Source: Streptomyces sp. HUAS CB01
GTDB taxonomy: Bacteria > Actinomycetota > Actinomycetes > Streptomycetales > Streptomycetaceae
Length of the DNA stretch: 64,000 nt
Direction of reading: 5' to 3'
Assembly (NCBI RefSeq): GCF_030406905.1
Contig: NZ_CP129137.1
Coordinates: forward strand, 4,732,001 to 4,796,000
In this document: in pieces, positions 45,005 to 55,362 of the stretch
Numbering within the stretch: the stretch's first letter is position 1
Layout: every line of letters begins with the position of its first letter
Notes under the pieces: model-generated
Seen by the model: only the letters and a program-made list of their open reading frames with translations
The model's database searches: none
Told to the model about the DNA's origin: nothing
Made by a program: the position numbers and the translations under genes

Positions 45005-45586
45005 TCAGTAGCGCGGGCGGTTGAACCACGCGGAGGCGCTGCTGTTGACCATCGCGGCGAGGATGATGCCGCCGATGGCCAGCCCGATGACGCCGCCGAC
45101 CGCCGAGCTCGCCTCGCCGGCCGCGAAGTTGGTGAGGCTGCCCAGGATGAACAGGGAGGCGTAGACGATCGTCGTCACCCGCACGCCGTTGCCGCCCTTG
45201 GCGAACTTGACACCCAGGACGATCGCCCAGGCGGCGAAGGCCAGGAGGATGAGGACGACGGCGAATCCGAGACCGGCGAGCGGACCGGTCTGCTCACCCG
45301 CGCCCACGGAGTCGGCCACGTCCTGGGCCGCGGCGATCGCGAAGGCGGCGATGATGCCGAGGATGATCTGCAGGCCGCCGACGATGAAGAGCAGGACGCG
45401 GGCGGTCTGCATCAGGCCGGGCATCGACATGGGGGTGCCGGGATAGCCGCCACCGTACGGCTGGACGGGCGGGGCCTGGGGGTAGCCGTAGCCGGGCTGG
45501 GGCGGCTGCTGCTGGCCCTGCGGGTAGCCGTAGCCCGGCTGGCCCTGCTGCTGGCCGTACGGGTTGTTCGGGTCGCCGAAGCTCAT
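45005..45586 (-). CDS. Membrane protein with Gln/Gly/Tyr/Pro-rich N-terminus
   Basis: The 193-residue protein has about 55 N-terminal residues of low-complexity PGYGYPQ repeats (cytoplasmic, disordered). Four hydrophobic helices follow (ARVLLFIVGGLQIILGIIAAFAI, LGFAVVLILLAFAAWAIVLGV, TIVYASLFILGSLTNFA, VIGLAIGGIILAAMV). This architecture is common among Streptomyces membrane proteins of unknown role. It is divergent from folD. Confidence 0.78.
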   Translation of the reverse strand: MSFGDPNNPYGQQQGQPGYGYPQGQQQPPQPGYGYPQAPPVQPYGGGYPGTPMSMPGLMQTARVLLFIVGGLQIILGIIAAFAIAAAQDVADSVGAGEQTGPLAGLGFAVVLILLAFAAWAIVLGVKFAKGGNGVRVTTIVYASLFILGSLTNFAAGEASSAVGGVIGLAIGGIILAAMVNSSASAWFNRPRY

Positions 45587-45945
45587 GGCGGGATTCCTCC
45601 GTCGGGTTCTGCGGGGACGACGCGGCCCTGACGGAGGAACGTCATATGTGACTTAGCGGTCTGCCCCCCGACACTGCCCGCGACACTGCGCGGCTCATCG
45701 TCGTATTACCGCCGACTTCTTGTCCAGTCGATATGCCAATGTGTTGTGCAAGTGCAACCTCGTGTACCGCTCAGCGAACCGTGCAGGGGCATGCCGCAAG
45801 GATCCCGGGGGTGGCCGGTGCGAACTCCTCCGGGGTGGCGGGCGGTGGAACGCCGCCGGGACCGGGTGGCCCGAGCCGGACCCGAGAGCGGCCCGAGCCG
45901 AACCTGATTGGAACCGGGACGGGGTCATCCGCGAGGATGGGGGGC
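45587..45945. other. Divergent spacer before folD
   Basis: 359 bp without a supported gene. It contains a relatively AT-rich patch near 45715-45770 with a direct repeat GTGCAAGTGCAA (45745-45756), a plausible promoter/operator region. I looked for a ZTP (pfl) riboswitch because of the folate context and did not find its conserved core. Confidence 0.4.
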
Positions 45946-46803
45946 ATGACCGCCCAGATTCTCGATGGCAAGGCCACCGCGGCCGAGATCAAGTCCGAAC
46001 TGGCCGCCCGTGTGGCGGCGCTCAAGGCCAGGGGATTCACGCCCGGCCTCGGGACCGTCCTGGTCGGTGACGACGTCGGCAGCCGGAAGTACGTGGCCGG
46101 CAAGCACCGCGACTGCGCGGAGGTGGGCATCGCCTCCATCCAGCGCGAACTGCCGGAGACCGCCACGCAGGAGGAGATCGAGGCGGTCGTCCGCGAGCTG
46201 AACGAGAACCCGGACTGCACCGGATACATCGTGCAGCTGCCGCTCCCGAAGGGCGTCGACGAGAACCGCGTGCTGGAGCTGATCGACCCGTCGAAGGACG
46301 CGGACGGCCTGCACCCGACGAACCTCGGCCGTCTCGTACTGAACGAGCCCGCCCCGCTGCCGTGCACGCCGAACGGTGTGATCCGGTTGCTGCGCCGGTA
46401 CGAGGTGGAACTGAAGGGCGCGCACGTCGTCGTCGTGGGCCGCGGCACCACCATCGGACGCTCCCTGCCGCTGATGCTGACCCGCCGCAGCGAGAACTCG
46501 ACGGTCACCCAGTGCCACACCGGTACGCGGGACCTCTCCTCGCATCTGCGCCAGGCCGACATCATCGTGGCCGCGGCGGGCTCGGCCCACCTGGTCCGTC
46601 CCGAGGACGTCAAGCCGGGCGCCGCGGTGCTGGACGTCGGCGTCAGCCGGGACGGCAACGGGAAGATCGTCGGCGACGTCCACCCGGACGTCGCGCAGGT
46701 CGCCGGCTGGCTCTCGCCCAACCCGGGCGGCGTCGGCCCGATGACCCGCGCCATGCTCCTCGTCAACGTCGTCGAGGCGGCCGAGCTCGCAGCCGCGGAC
46801 TGA
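45946..46803 (+). CDS. folD: Methylenetetrahydrofolate dehydrogenase / methenyl-THF cyclohydrolase
   Basis: The 285-residue bifunctional cytosolic enzyme converts 5,10-methylene-THF to 10-formyl-THF with NADP. The catalytic Lys lies in [26 protein letters not shown] is the substrate pocket motif, and [18 protein letters not shown] is the Rossmann NADP site. [19 protein letters not shown] C-terminal motif is intact. It supplies the formyl donor for PurN and PurH. Confidence 0.98.
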   Translation: MTAQILDGKATAAEIKSELAARVAALKARGFTPGLGTVLVGDDVGSRKYVAGKHRDCAEVGIASIQRELPETATQEEIEAVVRELNENPDCTGYIVQLPLPKGVDENRVLELIDPSKDADGLHPTNLGRLVLNEPAPLPCTPNGVIRLLRRYEVELKGAHVVVVGRGTTIGRSLPLMLTRRSENSTVTQCHTGTRDLSSHLRQADIIVAAAGSAHLVRPEDVKPGAAVLDVGVSRDGNGKIVGDVHPDVAQVAGWLSPNPGGVGPMTRAMLLVNVVEAAELAAAD

Positions 46804-46808
46804 GATCC

Positions 46809-47648
46809 ATGGACATCCCGGACAACCACGCCGAGTCCGCGGCCGGCCGCCGGCCGGCCCGGGCGAGCGGTGCGTCCCGCGGCCCGCAGGGCGAGCCGGC
46901 GGGCACCCCGGGCACGCCCGGCACGTCCCCGTCCGTGAACGGGGCCGACGGTGCGGACCGGGCGGCGGGGCACGCGAACGGCAGCCGGCCCGAAGCGTCC
47001 GGCGAGCCCGCCGCGCGGAACGGAGCGGGCCCCGTCGGGCGCGAAGCCGGTACGGCGGGCGTCTCCGCCCCCGCCGCGGACCGCACGGTGTCGGACGGCT
47101 CCGCGGAACGTGCGGCGACGAACAGCTCCGCGGACGACGCGGACCGTGCGGCGACGACCGTTGGCGCGGCCGCTGCCGCCGAGGAGGCGGAGCCCGGTTC
47201 CCCTCCCGGGCCGGCGGAGGACCGGACCGACACCGCCGAGCGGGCCGCGAGCAGGTCGCGGCGCCCGCCCGCCGTCACCCGTGACACCGCGCGTCCCGAG
47301 GGCGGCGGACGTGCCGCGCCCGGTGACGCTCCGGCGCCCGCGCGCCAGTGGCCGCTGCTCACGGTCCTCGGGCTCGCGGCGCTCGGTCTGCTGATCGTCG
47401 GCGTGGACCCGTTCGACCAGGCGTTCAGGGTCGGCACGATGCTCGTCGGCCTCGCGCTGCTCACCGGCGCCGCGCTGCGCCGGGCGCTGCCGTCCGTGGG
47501 CATGCTGGCGGTGCGCTCGCGTTTCACCGACATGGTCACGTACGGGCTGCTCGGCACCGTCATCGTGCTGCTCGCCCTGATGGTCCAGCCGCAGCCGTGG
47601 CTGGAGATCCCGTTCCTGGAGGAAGCGGTCCGCTTCACCGTGCGTTAG
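46809..47648 (+). CDS. DUF3017 membrane protein with disordered N-terminus
   Basis: The 279-residue protein begins 5 nt after the folD stop, so it is in the same operon. The first ~175 residues are Ala/Gly/Pro/charged low-complexity. The C-terminal ~100 residues contain three hydrophobic helices (WPLLTVLGLAALGLLIVGV, FRVGTMLVGLALLTGAAL, VTYGLLGTVIVLLALMV) and match the DUF3017 family habitually found after folD in Streptomyces. Function unknown. Confidence 0.85.
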   Translation: MDIPDNHAESAAGRRPARASGASRGPQGEPAGTPGTPGTSPSVNGADGADRAAGHANGSRPEASGEPAARNGAGPVGREAGTAGVSAPAADRTVSDGSAERAATNSSADDADRAATTVGAAAAAEEAEPGSPPGPAEDRTDTAERAASRSRRPPAVTRDTARPEGGGRAAPGDAPAPARQWPLLTVLGLAALGLLIVGVDPFDQAFRVGTMLVGLALLTGAALRRALPSVGMLAVRSRFTDMVTYGLLGTVIVLLALMVQPQPWLEIPFLEEAVRFTVR

Positions 47649-48260
47649 GCCGTGACGGAACGCTCCACCGGCTCGCGACGCCCCGAGCGGCACTCCGCCC
47701 GCGTACCGCCGGCCGGGCCGGACCTCCCGTCCGTTCCCCCGCATCTGACGGCGCCGTTCCTCTTGTCGCCGCGCGGGCGGATGCGGCCGGCGGCGGGTCA
47801 CGGGGCAAGGCCCCGGGCTGAAGCCCGGCCGGAGCCCCCGGTGGGGCCGGGCGCCTCGGCTGCGGGCGGGCTCGTGCGCCCGCCCGCAGCCAGGTACCCC
47901 CGTGGCCGGCGGCGGCCGTCCCCTCCCCCGAGGAGGACGGACGCCGTCGCGTGATTCAGGGTCATGCACGCGCCAAACAGCGACAAGGGACGGCCGGGGC
48001 CTGTGGCACGGAGGTGACCGTTCCGCCATGGTGTGATCGTCGGGCAACGGATGCGAGACTGAGCCCGGCTTTCGGAACGGCGGCGCACGCGGGGTACGGC
48101 ATCGTCCCGAATGCCCCCGTGCGCCCCGGCGCCAGGAACTGTCATCCTGGCTTCGCGCATCCCTCCGGGTAGTCCGTCACGACGCGGACCCGGAGGCGTG
48201 GCGGGGGGCACCACGGCGCGGGGCACATCAGGCACGTATTCGGGGGACAAGGGGGAGGCA
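47649..48260. other. 612-bp spacer between DUF3017 and XRE-DUF2690 genes
   Basis: No supported gene. It holds the hairpin at 47858-47891 and then the presumed promoter region of the XRE-DUF2690 gene. The AT-containing CACGTATTC stretch near 48233-48241 just before the ribosome site is the most promoter-like patch, but no clear -35/-10 pair was assigned. Confidence 0.5.
47858..47891 (+). terminator. folD-DUF3017 operon terminator
   Basis: A perfect 14-bp stem (47858-47871 with 47878-47891, arm GGCTGCGGGCGGGC) with a 6-nt loop, about 210 nt after the DUF3017 stop. Confidence 0.8.
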
Positions 48261-49289
48261 ATGCCTCGTTGGAAGGCGCTACCGGAAGAACTCGACCCGC
48301 AGGTGAGGGAGTTCGCGAGCCAGCTGCGCCGGCTCGTCGACCGCAGCGGGCTCAGCATCGCCGCCGTCGCGGACCGCACCGGATACAGCAAGACGTCGTG
48401 GGAGCGCTTTCTCAACGGACGGCTGCTCGCACCCAAGGGCGCGATCGTCGCGCTCGCCGAGGTGACCGGCACCAATCCCGTCCACCTCACGACCATGTGG
48501 GAGCTGGCCGAGCGCGCCTGGAGCCGCGCCGAGATGCGCCACGACATGACGATGGAGGCCATCCGGATATCCCAGGCGCGGGCCGCGCTGGGTGAGTTCG
48601 GGCCGAACGGGCCCACGGCCCCGGCCGGCCGCTCCGGCGGACTGACCACCGCCGCGCCGGACGGCGAGGGCCCGCGCGACCGGCCGCACGTGCCCGCCCA
48701 GCCCCGCAGCGGATCGGGACGGCCCGGGAAGCCGTCGGGGCCCTCGTACGCCGGTGCCCCCGCCTCGCCCGGCGGTCCGGGCCAGGGGCGCGGGCGGCGC
48801 AGGACGACGGTGTTCCTGGCGGGTCTCGTCGGTGCGCTGCTGGTGATCGCGGCCGCGGTGCTGCTGACCGACCTCGGCGGTGGCGGCGACGAGCCGGGCA
48901 CGGTGGCCAAGTCGCCCTCCGCGGCGCCGACGACCAGCGCACCGGAGCTGCCCGCGGGCGTGAAGTGCTTCGGCGCCGACTGCACGGGCCAGGACCCCGA
49001 GAACATGGGGTGCGGCGGACAGCTCGCGACGACCGCCTCCCGGACGAACGTCGGCACCGCCGTCGTCGAGGTGCGCTACAGCAAGACCTGCGGGGCCGCA
49101 TGGGCGCGGATCACCCAGGCCACGCCGGGCGACAAGGTGCAGATAAGCGCCGACGGCGAGAGCGAGAACGGTCTCGTCAACGCGGACAAGGACGCCTACA
49201 CCCCGATGGTCGCCGTGGCCGCGGAGTCGGAGGCCGAAGCGTGCGCCACGCTGACGACCGGCACCGAGGGCTGCACGACGGAGCAGTAG
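48261..49289 (+). CDS. XRE-type HTH protein with membrane helix and extracellular DUF2690 domain
   Basis: The 342-residue protein has an N-terminal HTH (~15-75: QLRRLVDRSGLSIAAVADRTGYSKTSWERFLNG), a Pro/Gly linker and one membrane helix near 187-208 (TVFLAGLVGALLVIAAAVLL). The C-terminal extracytoplasmic DUF2690 domain has four Cys (CFGADC...MGCGG...KTCGAAW) suited to disulphides. This one-component, membrane-bound layout could couple an external signal to DNA binding. GGGGGAGG just upstream of the ATG supports the start. Confidence 0.85.
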   Translation: MPRWKALPEELDPQVREFASQLRRLVDRSGLSIAAVADRTGYSKTSWERFLNGRLLAPKGAIVALAEVTGTNPVHLTTMWELAERAWSRAEMRHDMTMEAIRISQARAALGEFGPNGPTAPAGRSGGLTTAAPDGEGPRDRPHVPAQPRSGSGRPGKPSGPSYAGAPASPGGPGQGRGRRRTTVFLAGLVGALLVIAAAVLLTDLGGGGDEPGTVAKSPSAAPTTSAPELPAGVKCFGADCTGQDPENMGCGGQLATTASRTNVGTAVVEVRYSKTCGAAWARITQATPGDKVQISADGESENGLVNADKDAYTPMVAVAAESEAEACATLTTGTEGCTTEQ

Positions 49290-49354
49290 TGCGCTCCCGT
49301 GAGCCGCACCACAAGGGGCCGGGGGTTCCGGGGGGTCCGGGTCGGATAGCCTGA

Positions 49355-50548
<1,194 letters not shown>

Positions 50549-50567
50549 CGACCGGGTGACCGGTGAG

Positions 50568-50609
50568 CGCCTGTGGGGCGCCGCGCGAACGCGCGGCGCC
50601 CCACAGGCG
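50568..50609 (+). terminator. mdh terminator
   Basis: 20-nt arms (50568-50587 with 50590-50609) are perfectly complementary, leaving a 2-nt apex that must open slightly. It begins 20 nt after the mdh stop. Confidence 0.92.
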
Positions 50610-51126
50610 TTTCCGTATCGCTGATCGCCCCGGAACAGCCGGGGAAGGTCCCCGGAACAGTCCCCGGAAACAAAACAGTCCCCGGTGGTCCGGGCGAATT
50701 CCTGCGCGCCGGTCGTCGCCGATCGCGCTGGTCCTCGCTCTTCTCGCCGGGGGCCTAGCCAGAGCCGAGGGGGTCACGCCCTCCGGCAAGACGTCTCTTC
50801 CGAGGGAGTGCGGCTCTCTGCGGTTTTCTGGTGTAAATACCAGTTTCCTCCCGATTCGACGGAAGTCAAGAGGCCCCGTCCGGGGCCCCGCGAGCCCGTC
50901 CTCGCCACCGCCCGGCGCCGTACGGTCCGCCCCCCGGCCTTCGCCGAACGCCGTCCGACGGTGCGGGCTCACCGTCCGTGACGAGCCGGACGACGACTTC
51001 CCCGGAGAGTGACACGCGTTACTTCCGGCCACCCGTCACGCATGCTTTCCGTCCCGCGGGGCAGGCGACCCGCTCGCCAGTCCTTGCTGGTGAGAGACAT
51101 AACGGGAACGGAAGGCCAAACGCGAC
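50610..51126. other. 517-bp regulatory spacer before the betaine operon
   Basis: No gene is supported. CCCCGGAACAG-type direct repeats recur at 50628-50687. An AT-rich island at 50823-50850 contains CTGGT-N6-ACCAG (50828-50843), a good candidate operator for the downstream operon. Confidence 0.5.
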
Positions 51127-52608
51127 GTGTCGGCACAACTGACCATCCACGTGGCCGGAGAATGGCGCAAAGCCGTCTCCGGCGCCACGCGCGAGATCCT
51201 CGACCCCGCTGACGCCACCCCCTTCGCGGTCGTGGCGGAGGGCGGGGCCGAGGACACCGACGCCGCGATCGCCGCCGCGCGCAAGGCGTTCGACGAGGGG
51301 GAGTGGCCCCGTACACCGGTGGCCGAGCGGGCGGCGCTGCTGCGCCGGGTCGCCGGGCTGCTGGAGCGGGACCGCGAGGAACTCGGGCGCCTGGAGAGCC
51401 GCGACGCCGGAAAGACCGTGGAGGAGGGCCGCGTCGACGTCGACTGCGTCACCGACGCCTTCCGCTACTTCGCCGACCTCGTCGTCAACGAGAACGGACG
51501 CGTCGTGGACGCCGGCTCGCCGGACATCCACAGCGTGGTCGTGCACGAGCCGGTCGGCGTGTGCGGTCTGATCACCCCGTGGAACTACCCGCTGCTGCAG
51601 GCGAGCTGGAAGATCGCGCCGGCCCTCGCGGCGGGCAACACCTTCGTCGTCAAGCCGAGCGAGATCACCCCGCTCAGTACCGTCGCCCTGATCCGCCTGC
51701 TGTCGGAGGCAGGGCTCCCGGACGGTGTCGCCAACCTCGTCACCGGCCCCGGCGACCCGGTGGGCGCCCGCCTCGCCGAGCACCCCGACGTCGACCTCGT
51801 CTCCTTCACCGGCGGGCTCGCCAGCGGCACCAAGGTCATGCGGGCCGCCGCCGACAGCGTCAAGAAGGTCGCCCTGGAGCTCGGCGGCAAGAACCCCAAT
51901 GTCGTGTTCGCCGACGCCTGCAGGGACGACGAGAGCTTCGACACCGCCGTCGACCAGGCGCTGAACGCCGCCTTCATCCACAGCGGCCAGGTCTGCTCCG
52001 CCGGCTCCCGCCTCATCGTCGAGGAATCCCTGCGCGAGCGGTTCGTCGCCGAACTCGCCCGCCGCGCCGAGCTGATCCGGCTCGGCCGCGGCACGGACGA
52101 CGGCGTCGAGTGCGGACCGCTCGTCTCCGCCCAGCAGTTGGCGAAGACCGAGGAGTACGTGTCCTCCGCCCTCGCCGAGGGCGCGGTGCTGCGCGCCGGC
52201 GGCAAGCGGCCCGACGGGCCCGGGTACTTCTACCGGCCGACCGTCCTCGACCGGTGCGACCGCACCATGCGCGTCGTGCGCGAAGAGGTCTTCGGCCCGG
52301 TGCTCACCGTCGAGACCTTCCGCACCGAGGACGAGGCCGTCGCGCTCGCCAACGACACCGAGTACGGCCTCGCGGGCGGCGTCTGGAGCAGCGACCCCGG
52401 GCGGGCCCGGCGGGTCGCGGCGCGGCTGCGCCACGGCACCGTCTGGATCAACGACTTCCACCCGTACCTGCCTCAGGCGGAGTGGGGCGGTTTCGGCAAG
52501 TCCGGCATCGGCCGGGAGCTCGGTCCCGCCGGGCTCGCCGAGTACCGCGAGACCAAGCACATCTATCAGAACCTCGCCCCGCGCCCCGTGCGCTGGTTCG
52601 CGGGCTGA
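51127..52608 (+). CDS. betB: Betaine aldehyde dehydrogenase-like enzyme
   Basis: The 493-residue NAD(P)-dependent aldehyde dehydrogenase starts at GTG. GVCGLITPWNYPLL is the N-terminal cofactor region, Glu251 (LELGGKNP) the general base and Cys290 (SGQVCSAGSRL) the nucleophile. EEVFGPVLTVETF is typical for the family. Its place directly before a choline-dehydrogenase-like gene and a betaine transporter makes betaine aldehyde the likely substrate (oxidised to glycine betaine). Confidence 0.88.
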   Translation: MSAQLTIHVAGEWRKAVSGATREILDPADATPFAVVAEGGAEDTDAAIAAARKAFDEGEWPRTPVAERAALLRRVAGLLERDREELGRLESRDAGKTVEEGRVDVDCVTDAFRYFADLVVNENGRVVDAGSPDIHSVVVHEPVGVCGLITPWNYPLLQASWKIAPALAAGNTFVVKPSEITPLSTVALIRLLSEAGLPDGVANLVTGPGDPVGARLAEHPDVDLVSFTGGLASGTKVMRAAADSVKKVALELGGKNPNVVFADACRDDESFDTAVDQALNAAFIHSGQVCSAGSRLIVEESLRERFVAELARRAELIRLGRGTDDGVECGPLVSAQQLAKTEEYVSSALAEGAVLRAGGKRPDGPGYFYRPTVLDRCDRTMRVVREEVFGPVLTVETFRTEDEAVALANDTEYGLAGGVWSSDPGRARRVAARLRHGTVWINDFHPYLPQAEWGGFGKSGIGRELGPAGLAEYRETKHIYQNLAPRPVRWFAG

Positions 52609-52635
52609 TCACGGGGAGCAGGAGCAACCACCACC

Positions 52636-54177
52636 ATGACCGAGCACGACTATGCCTACGACTACGTCGTCGTCGGGGGCGGCACCGCCGGATCGGTGAT
52701 CGCCTCCCGCCTGACCGAGGACCCCGACGTCACCGTGGCCGTCATCGAGGGCGGCCCGAGCGACGTGGACCGCGAGGACGTCCTCACCCTGCGCCGCTGG
52801 ATGGGCCTCCTGGGCGGGGAACTCGACTACGACTACCCCACCACCGAACAGCCGCGCGGCAACTCCCACATCCGGCACAGCCGCGCCCGGGTGCTCGGCG
52901 GCTGCTCCTCGCACAACACGCTCATCGCGTTCAAGCCGCTGCCGTCCGACTGGGACGAATGGGCCGAGGCGGGGGCCGACGGCTGGGACGCCGCCGCCAT
53001 GGACCCGTACTTCGGCAAGCTGCTCAACAACGTCGTCCCGGTCGACGAGGCCGACCGCAACGCCATCGCCCGGGACTTCGTCGAGGCCGCCGGGTCGGCG
53101 CTCGGCGTGCCGCGCGTCGAGGGCTTCAACAAGAAGCCGTTCCACGAGGGCGTCGGCTTCTTCGACCTCGCGTACCACCCCGAGAACAACAAGCGCTCCT
53201 CGGCGTCGGTGGCCTACCTCCACCCCGTGATGGACGAACGGGCCAACCTCACCGTGCTGCTGGAGACCTGGGCGTACCGGCTGGAGCTGGACGGCACCCG
53301 GGCCCGCGGCGTGCACGTCCGCTCGAAGGACGGGGAGGAGCGGCTGCTCCGGGCGCGACGCGAGGTGATCGTCTGCGCCGGGGCCGTGGACACGCCGCGG
53401 CTGCTGATGCACTCCGGCATCGGGCCCAAGGGCGACCTGGAGGCCCTCGGCATCCCCGTGGTCCACGATCTGCCGGGCGTCGGCGAGAACCTGCTGGACC
53501 ACCCCGAGTCGGTGATCGTCTGGGAGACCCACGGGCCGATCCCGGAGAACTCGGCGATGGACTCCGACGCCGGTCTGTTCGTGCGCCGCGACGACACCGA
53601 GCGCGGCCCCGACCTGATGTTCCACTTCTACCAGATCCCGTTCACGGACAATCCGGAGCGGCTGGGCTACGAACGGCCCGCGCACGGCGTGTCGATGACG
53701 CCGAACATCCCCAAGCCGCGCAGCCGTGGCCGCCTCTACCTGACCAGCGCGGACCCCGAGGTCAAGCCCGCCCTGGACTTCCGCTACTTCACCGACGAGG
53801 ACGACTACGACGGCCGGACGCTCGTCGACGGCATCCGGATCGCCCGGGAGATCGCGAAGTCCGAACCGCTGGCCGGCTGGCTGAAGCGGGAGGTCTGCCC
53901 GGGGCCGGAGATCACCGGCGACGAGGAGCTGAGCGAGTACGCGCGCAAGGTCGCCCACACGGTCTACCACCCGGCCGGCACCTGCCGAATGGGCTCCTCC
54001 GCCGATGAACTGGCCGTGGTCGACCCGGATCTGAAAATCCGGGGGCTCGAAGGAATCCGGATCGCCGACGCGTCCGTCTTCCCGACGATGCCGGCCGTCA
54101 ACCCGATGATCGGAGTGCTGATGGTCGGCGAGAAATGTGCGGATCTGCTGACGCTGACGGGAAATGAGGCGCGATGA
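52636..54177 (+). CDS. betA: GMC oxidoreductase, probable choline dehydrogenase
   Basis: The 513-residue FAD flavoenzyme has dinucleotide-binding motif [17 protein letters not shown] at the N-terminus. The GMC signatures are [17 protein letters not shown] and [20 protein letters not shown], and the C-terminal active site is HPAGTCRMG...[10 protein letters not shown]...[14 protein letters not shown]. Sequence alone fits several alcohol oxidases, but context points to choline oxidation to betaine aldehyde. It starts 27 bp after betB and overlaps the ABC ATPase start by 4 nt. Confidence 0.85.
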   Translation: MTEHDYAYDYVVVGGGTAGSVIASRLTEDPDVTVAVIEGGPSDVDREDVLTLRRWMGLLGGELDYDYPTTEQPRGNSHIRHSRARVLGGCSSHNTLIAFKPLPSDWDEWAEAGADGWDAAAMDPYFGKLLNNVVPVDEADRNAIARDFVEAAGSALGVPRVEGFNKKPFHEGVGFFDLAYHPENNKRSSASVAYLHPVMDERANLTVLLETWAYRLELDGTRARGVHVRSKDGEERLLRARREVIVCAGAVDTPRLLMHSGIGPKGDLEALGIPVVHDLPGVGENLLDHPESVIVWETHGPIPENSAMDSDAGLFVRRDDTERGPDLMFHFYQIPFTDNPERLGYERPAHGVSMTPNIPKPRSRGRLYLTSADPEVKPALDFRYFTDEDDYDGRTLVDGIRIAREIAKSEPLAGWLKREVCPGPEITGDEELSEYARKVAHTVYHPAGTCRMGSSADELAVVDPDLKIRGLEGIRIADASVFPTMPAVNPMIGVLMVGEKCADLLTLTGNEAR

Positions 54178-55295
54178 ACGGCGACACCAGGGAAACGATC
54201 GACATCGACACCAAGGCCCCCGGTACGGCCGGCGACGCCACCGGGAACGGGGAACCGCCCGTGTTCGCGGTGCGCGACCTGTGGAAGGTGTTCGGGCCCC
54301 GGGCGGACCGTGTGCCCGGCTCGGCCGAACTCGCGGCGCTGGGCCCCGCTGAGCTGCGCGAGCGCACCGGCTGCACGGCCGCCGTGCGCAACGTCAGCTT
54401 CGACGTGCGCAGGGGCGAGGTCTTCGTCGTCATGGGGCTCTCCGGCTCCGGCAAGTCCACGCTCGTGCGCACGCTGACCCGGCTGATCGAACCGACCTCC
54501 GGCTCGATCGCCATCGACGGCGAGGACGTGCTCTCGATGGACAAGGCCCGCCTGCGCGAGCTGCGCCGGCACCGGGCCGCCATGGTCTTCCAGCACTTCG
54601 GTCTGCTGCCGCACCGCACCGTCCTCGACAACGTCGCCTACGGGCTGGAGATCCAGGGCGTGGGCAGGGCGGAACGGCGCGCCAGGGCCGCGGAGGTCGT
54701 CGCCAAGGTCGGCCTCGACGGACTGGAGGAGCGCCGTCCGGGTCAGCTCTCCGGCGGTCAGCAGCAGCGCGTCGGCCTCGCCCGGGCCCTCGCCGTCGAC
54801 CCCGAAGTGCTGCTCTTCGACGAGCCGTTCAGCGCGCTCGACCCGCTGATCCGCCGTGACATGCAGGAGGAGGTGATCCGGCTGCACCGCGAGGAGGGCC
54901 GCACGATGGTCTTCATCACCCACGACCTGAACGAGGCGCTGCGCCTCGGCGACCGGATCGCCCTGATGCGGGACGGGCGCATCGTCCAGCTCGGCACCCC
55001 GGAGGAGATCGTCGGCTCACCCGCCGACGACTACGTACGGGACTTCGTCCGCGACGTGCCGCGTGAGCAGGTCATGACCGTCCGCACGGCCATGCGCCCC
55101 GCCGGTGACGCGGCCGAGGCCGAGAACGGCCCCGCGGTCGCCCCCGGCGCGACGGTCTCCGAGGCGATCGAGGCGGTCGCCCGCTCCGGCGGCCCCGTGC
55201 GCGTCGTCGAGGGCGGACGCTGCCTGGGCGTCGTGGACCACGCCGCGCTCCTCGCGGTCGTGGCGGGCGTCCCGGCGCAGGGGGTGGCGGCATGA
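54174..55295 (+). CDS. Glycine betaine/proline-type ABC transporter, ATP-binding subunit
   Basis: The 373-residue protein has Walker [10 protein letters not shown] (88-96), signature [16 protein letters not shown], Walker [13 protein letters not shown] and H-loop [15 protein letters not shown]. The N-terminal extension ([11 protein letters not shown]...[18 protein letters not shown]) is characteristic of ProV/OpuAA. The C-terminal ~100 residues look like a shortened CBS-type module ([32 protein letters not shown]), in OpuA the ionic-strength sensor. Confidence 0.95.
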   Translation: MNGDTRETIDIDTKAPGTAGDATGNGEPPVFAVRDLWKVFGPRADRVPGSAELAALGPAELRERTGCTAAVRNVSFDVRRGEVFVVMGLSGSGKSTLVRTLTRLIEPTSGSIAIDGEDVLSMDKARLRELRRHRAAMVFQHFGLLPHRTVLDNVAYGLEIQGVGRAERRARAAEVVAKVGLDGLEERRPGQLSGGQQQRVGLARALAVDPEVLLFDEPFSALDPLIRRDMQEEVIRLHREEGRTMVFITHDLNEALRLGDRIALMRDGRIVQLGTPEEIVGSPADDYVRDFVRDVPREQVMTVRTAMRPAGDAAEAENGPAVAPGATVSEAIEAVARSGGPVRVVEGGRCLGVVDHAALLAVVAGVPAQGVAA

Positions 55296-55362
55296 GAAGG
55301 GCCGTCCCCCTGGGGTGCCGCCCCACGCGCGAACCGGCCGCCGGCACCCGGAGGTGGGGCCG

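Noticed and set aside
45587..45945. Possible ZTP (pfl) riboswitch before folD
   Set aside because: The spacer is GC-rich and structured, but the conserved pfl core and pseudoknot sequences could not be found by eye.
50563..51012. 150-codon frame with a short signal-peptide-like stretch after mdh
   Set aside because: Begins inside the mdh terminator hairpin, lacks a ribosome site, and the composition outside the hydrophobic stretch is random Arg/Pro/Ser.
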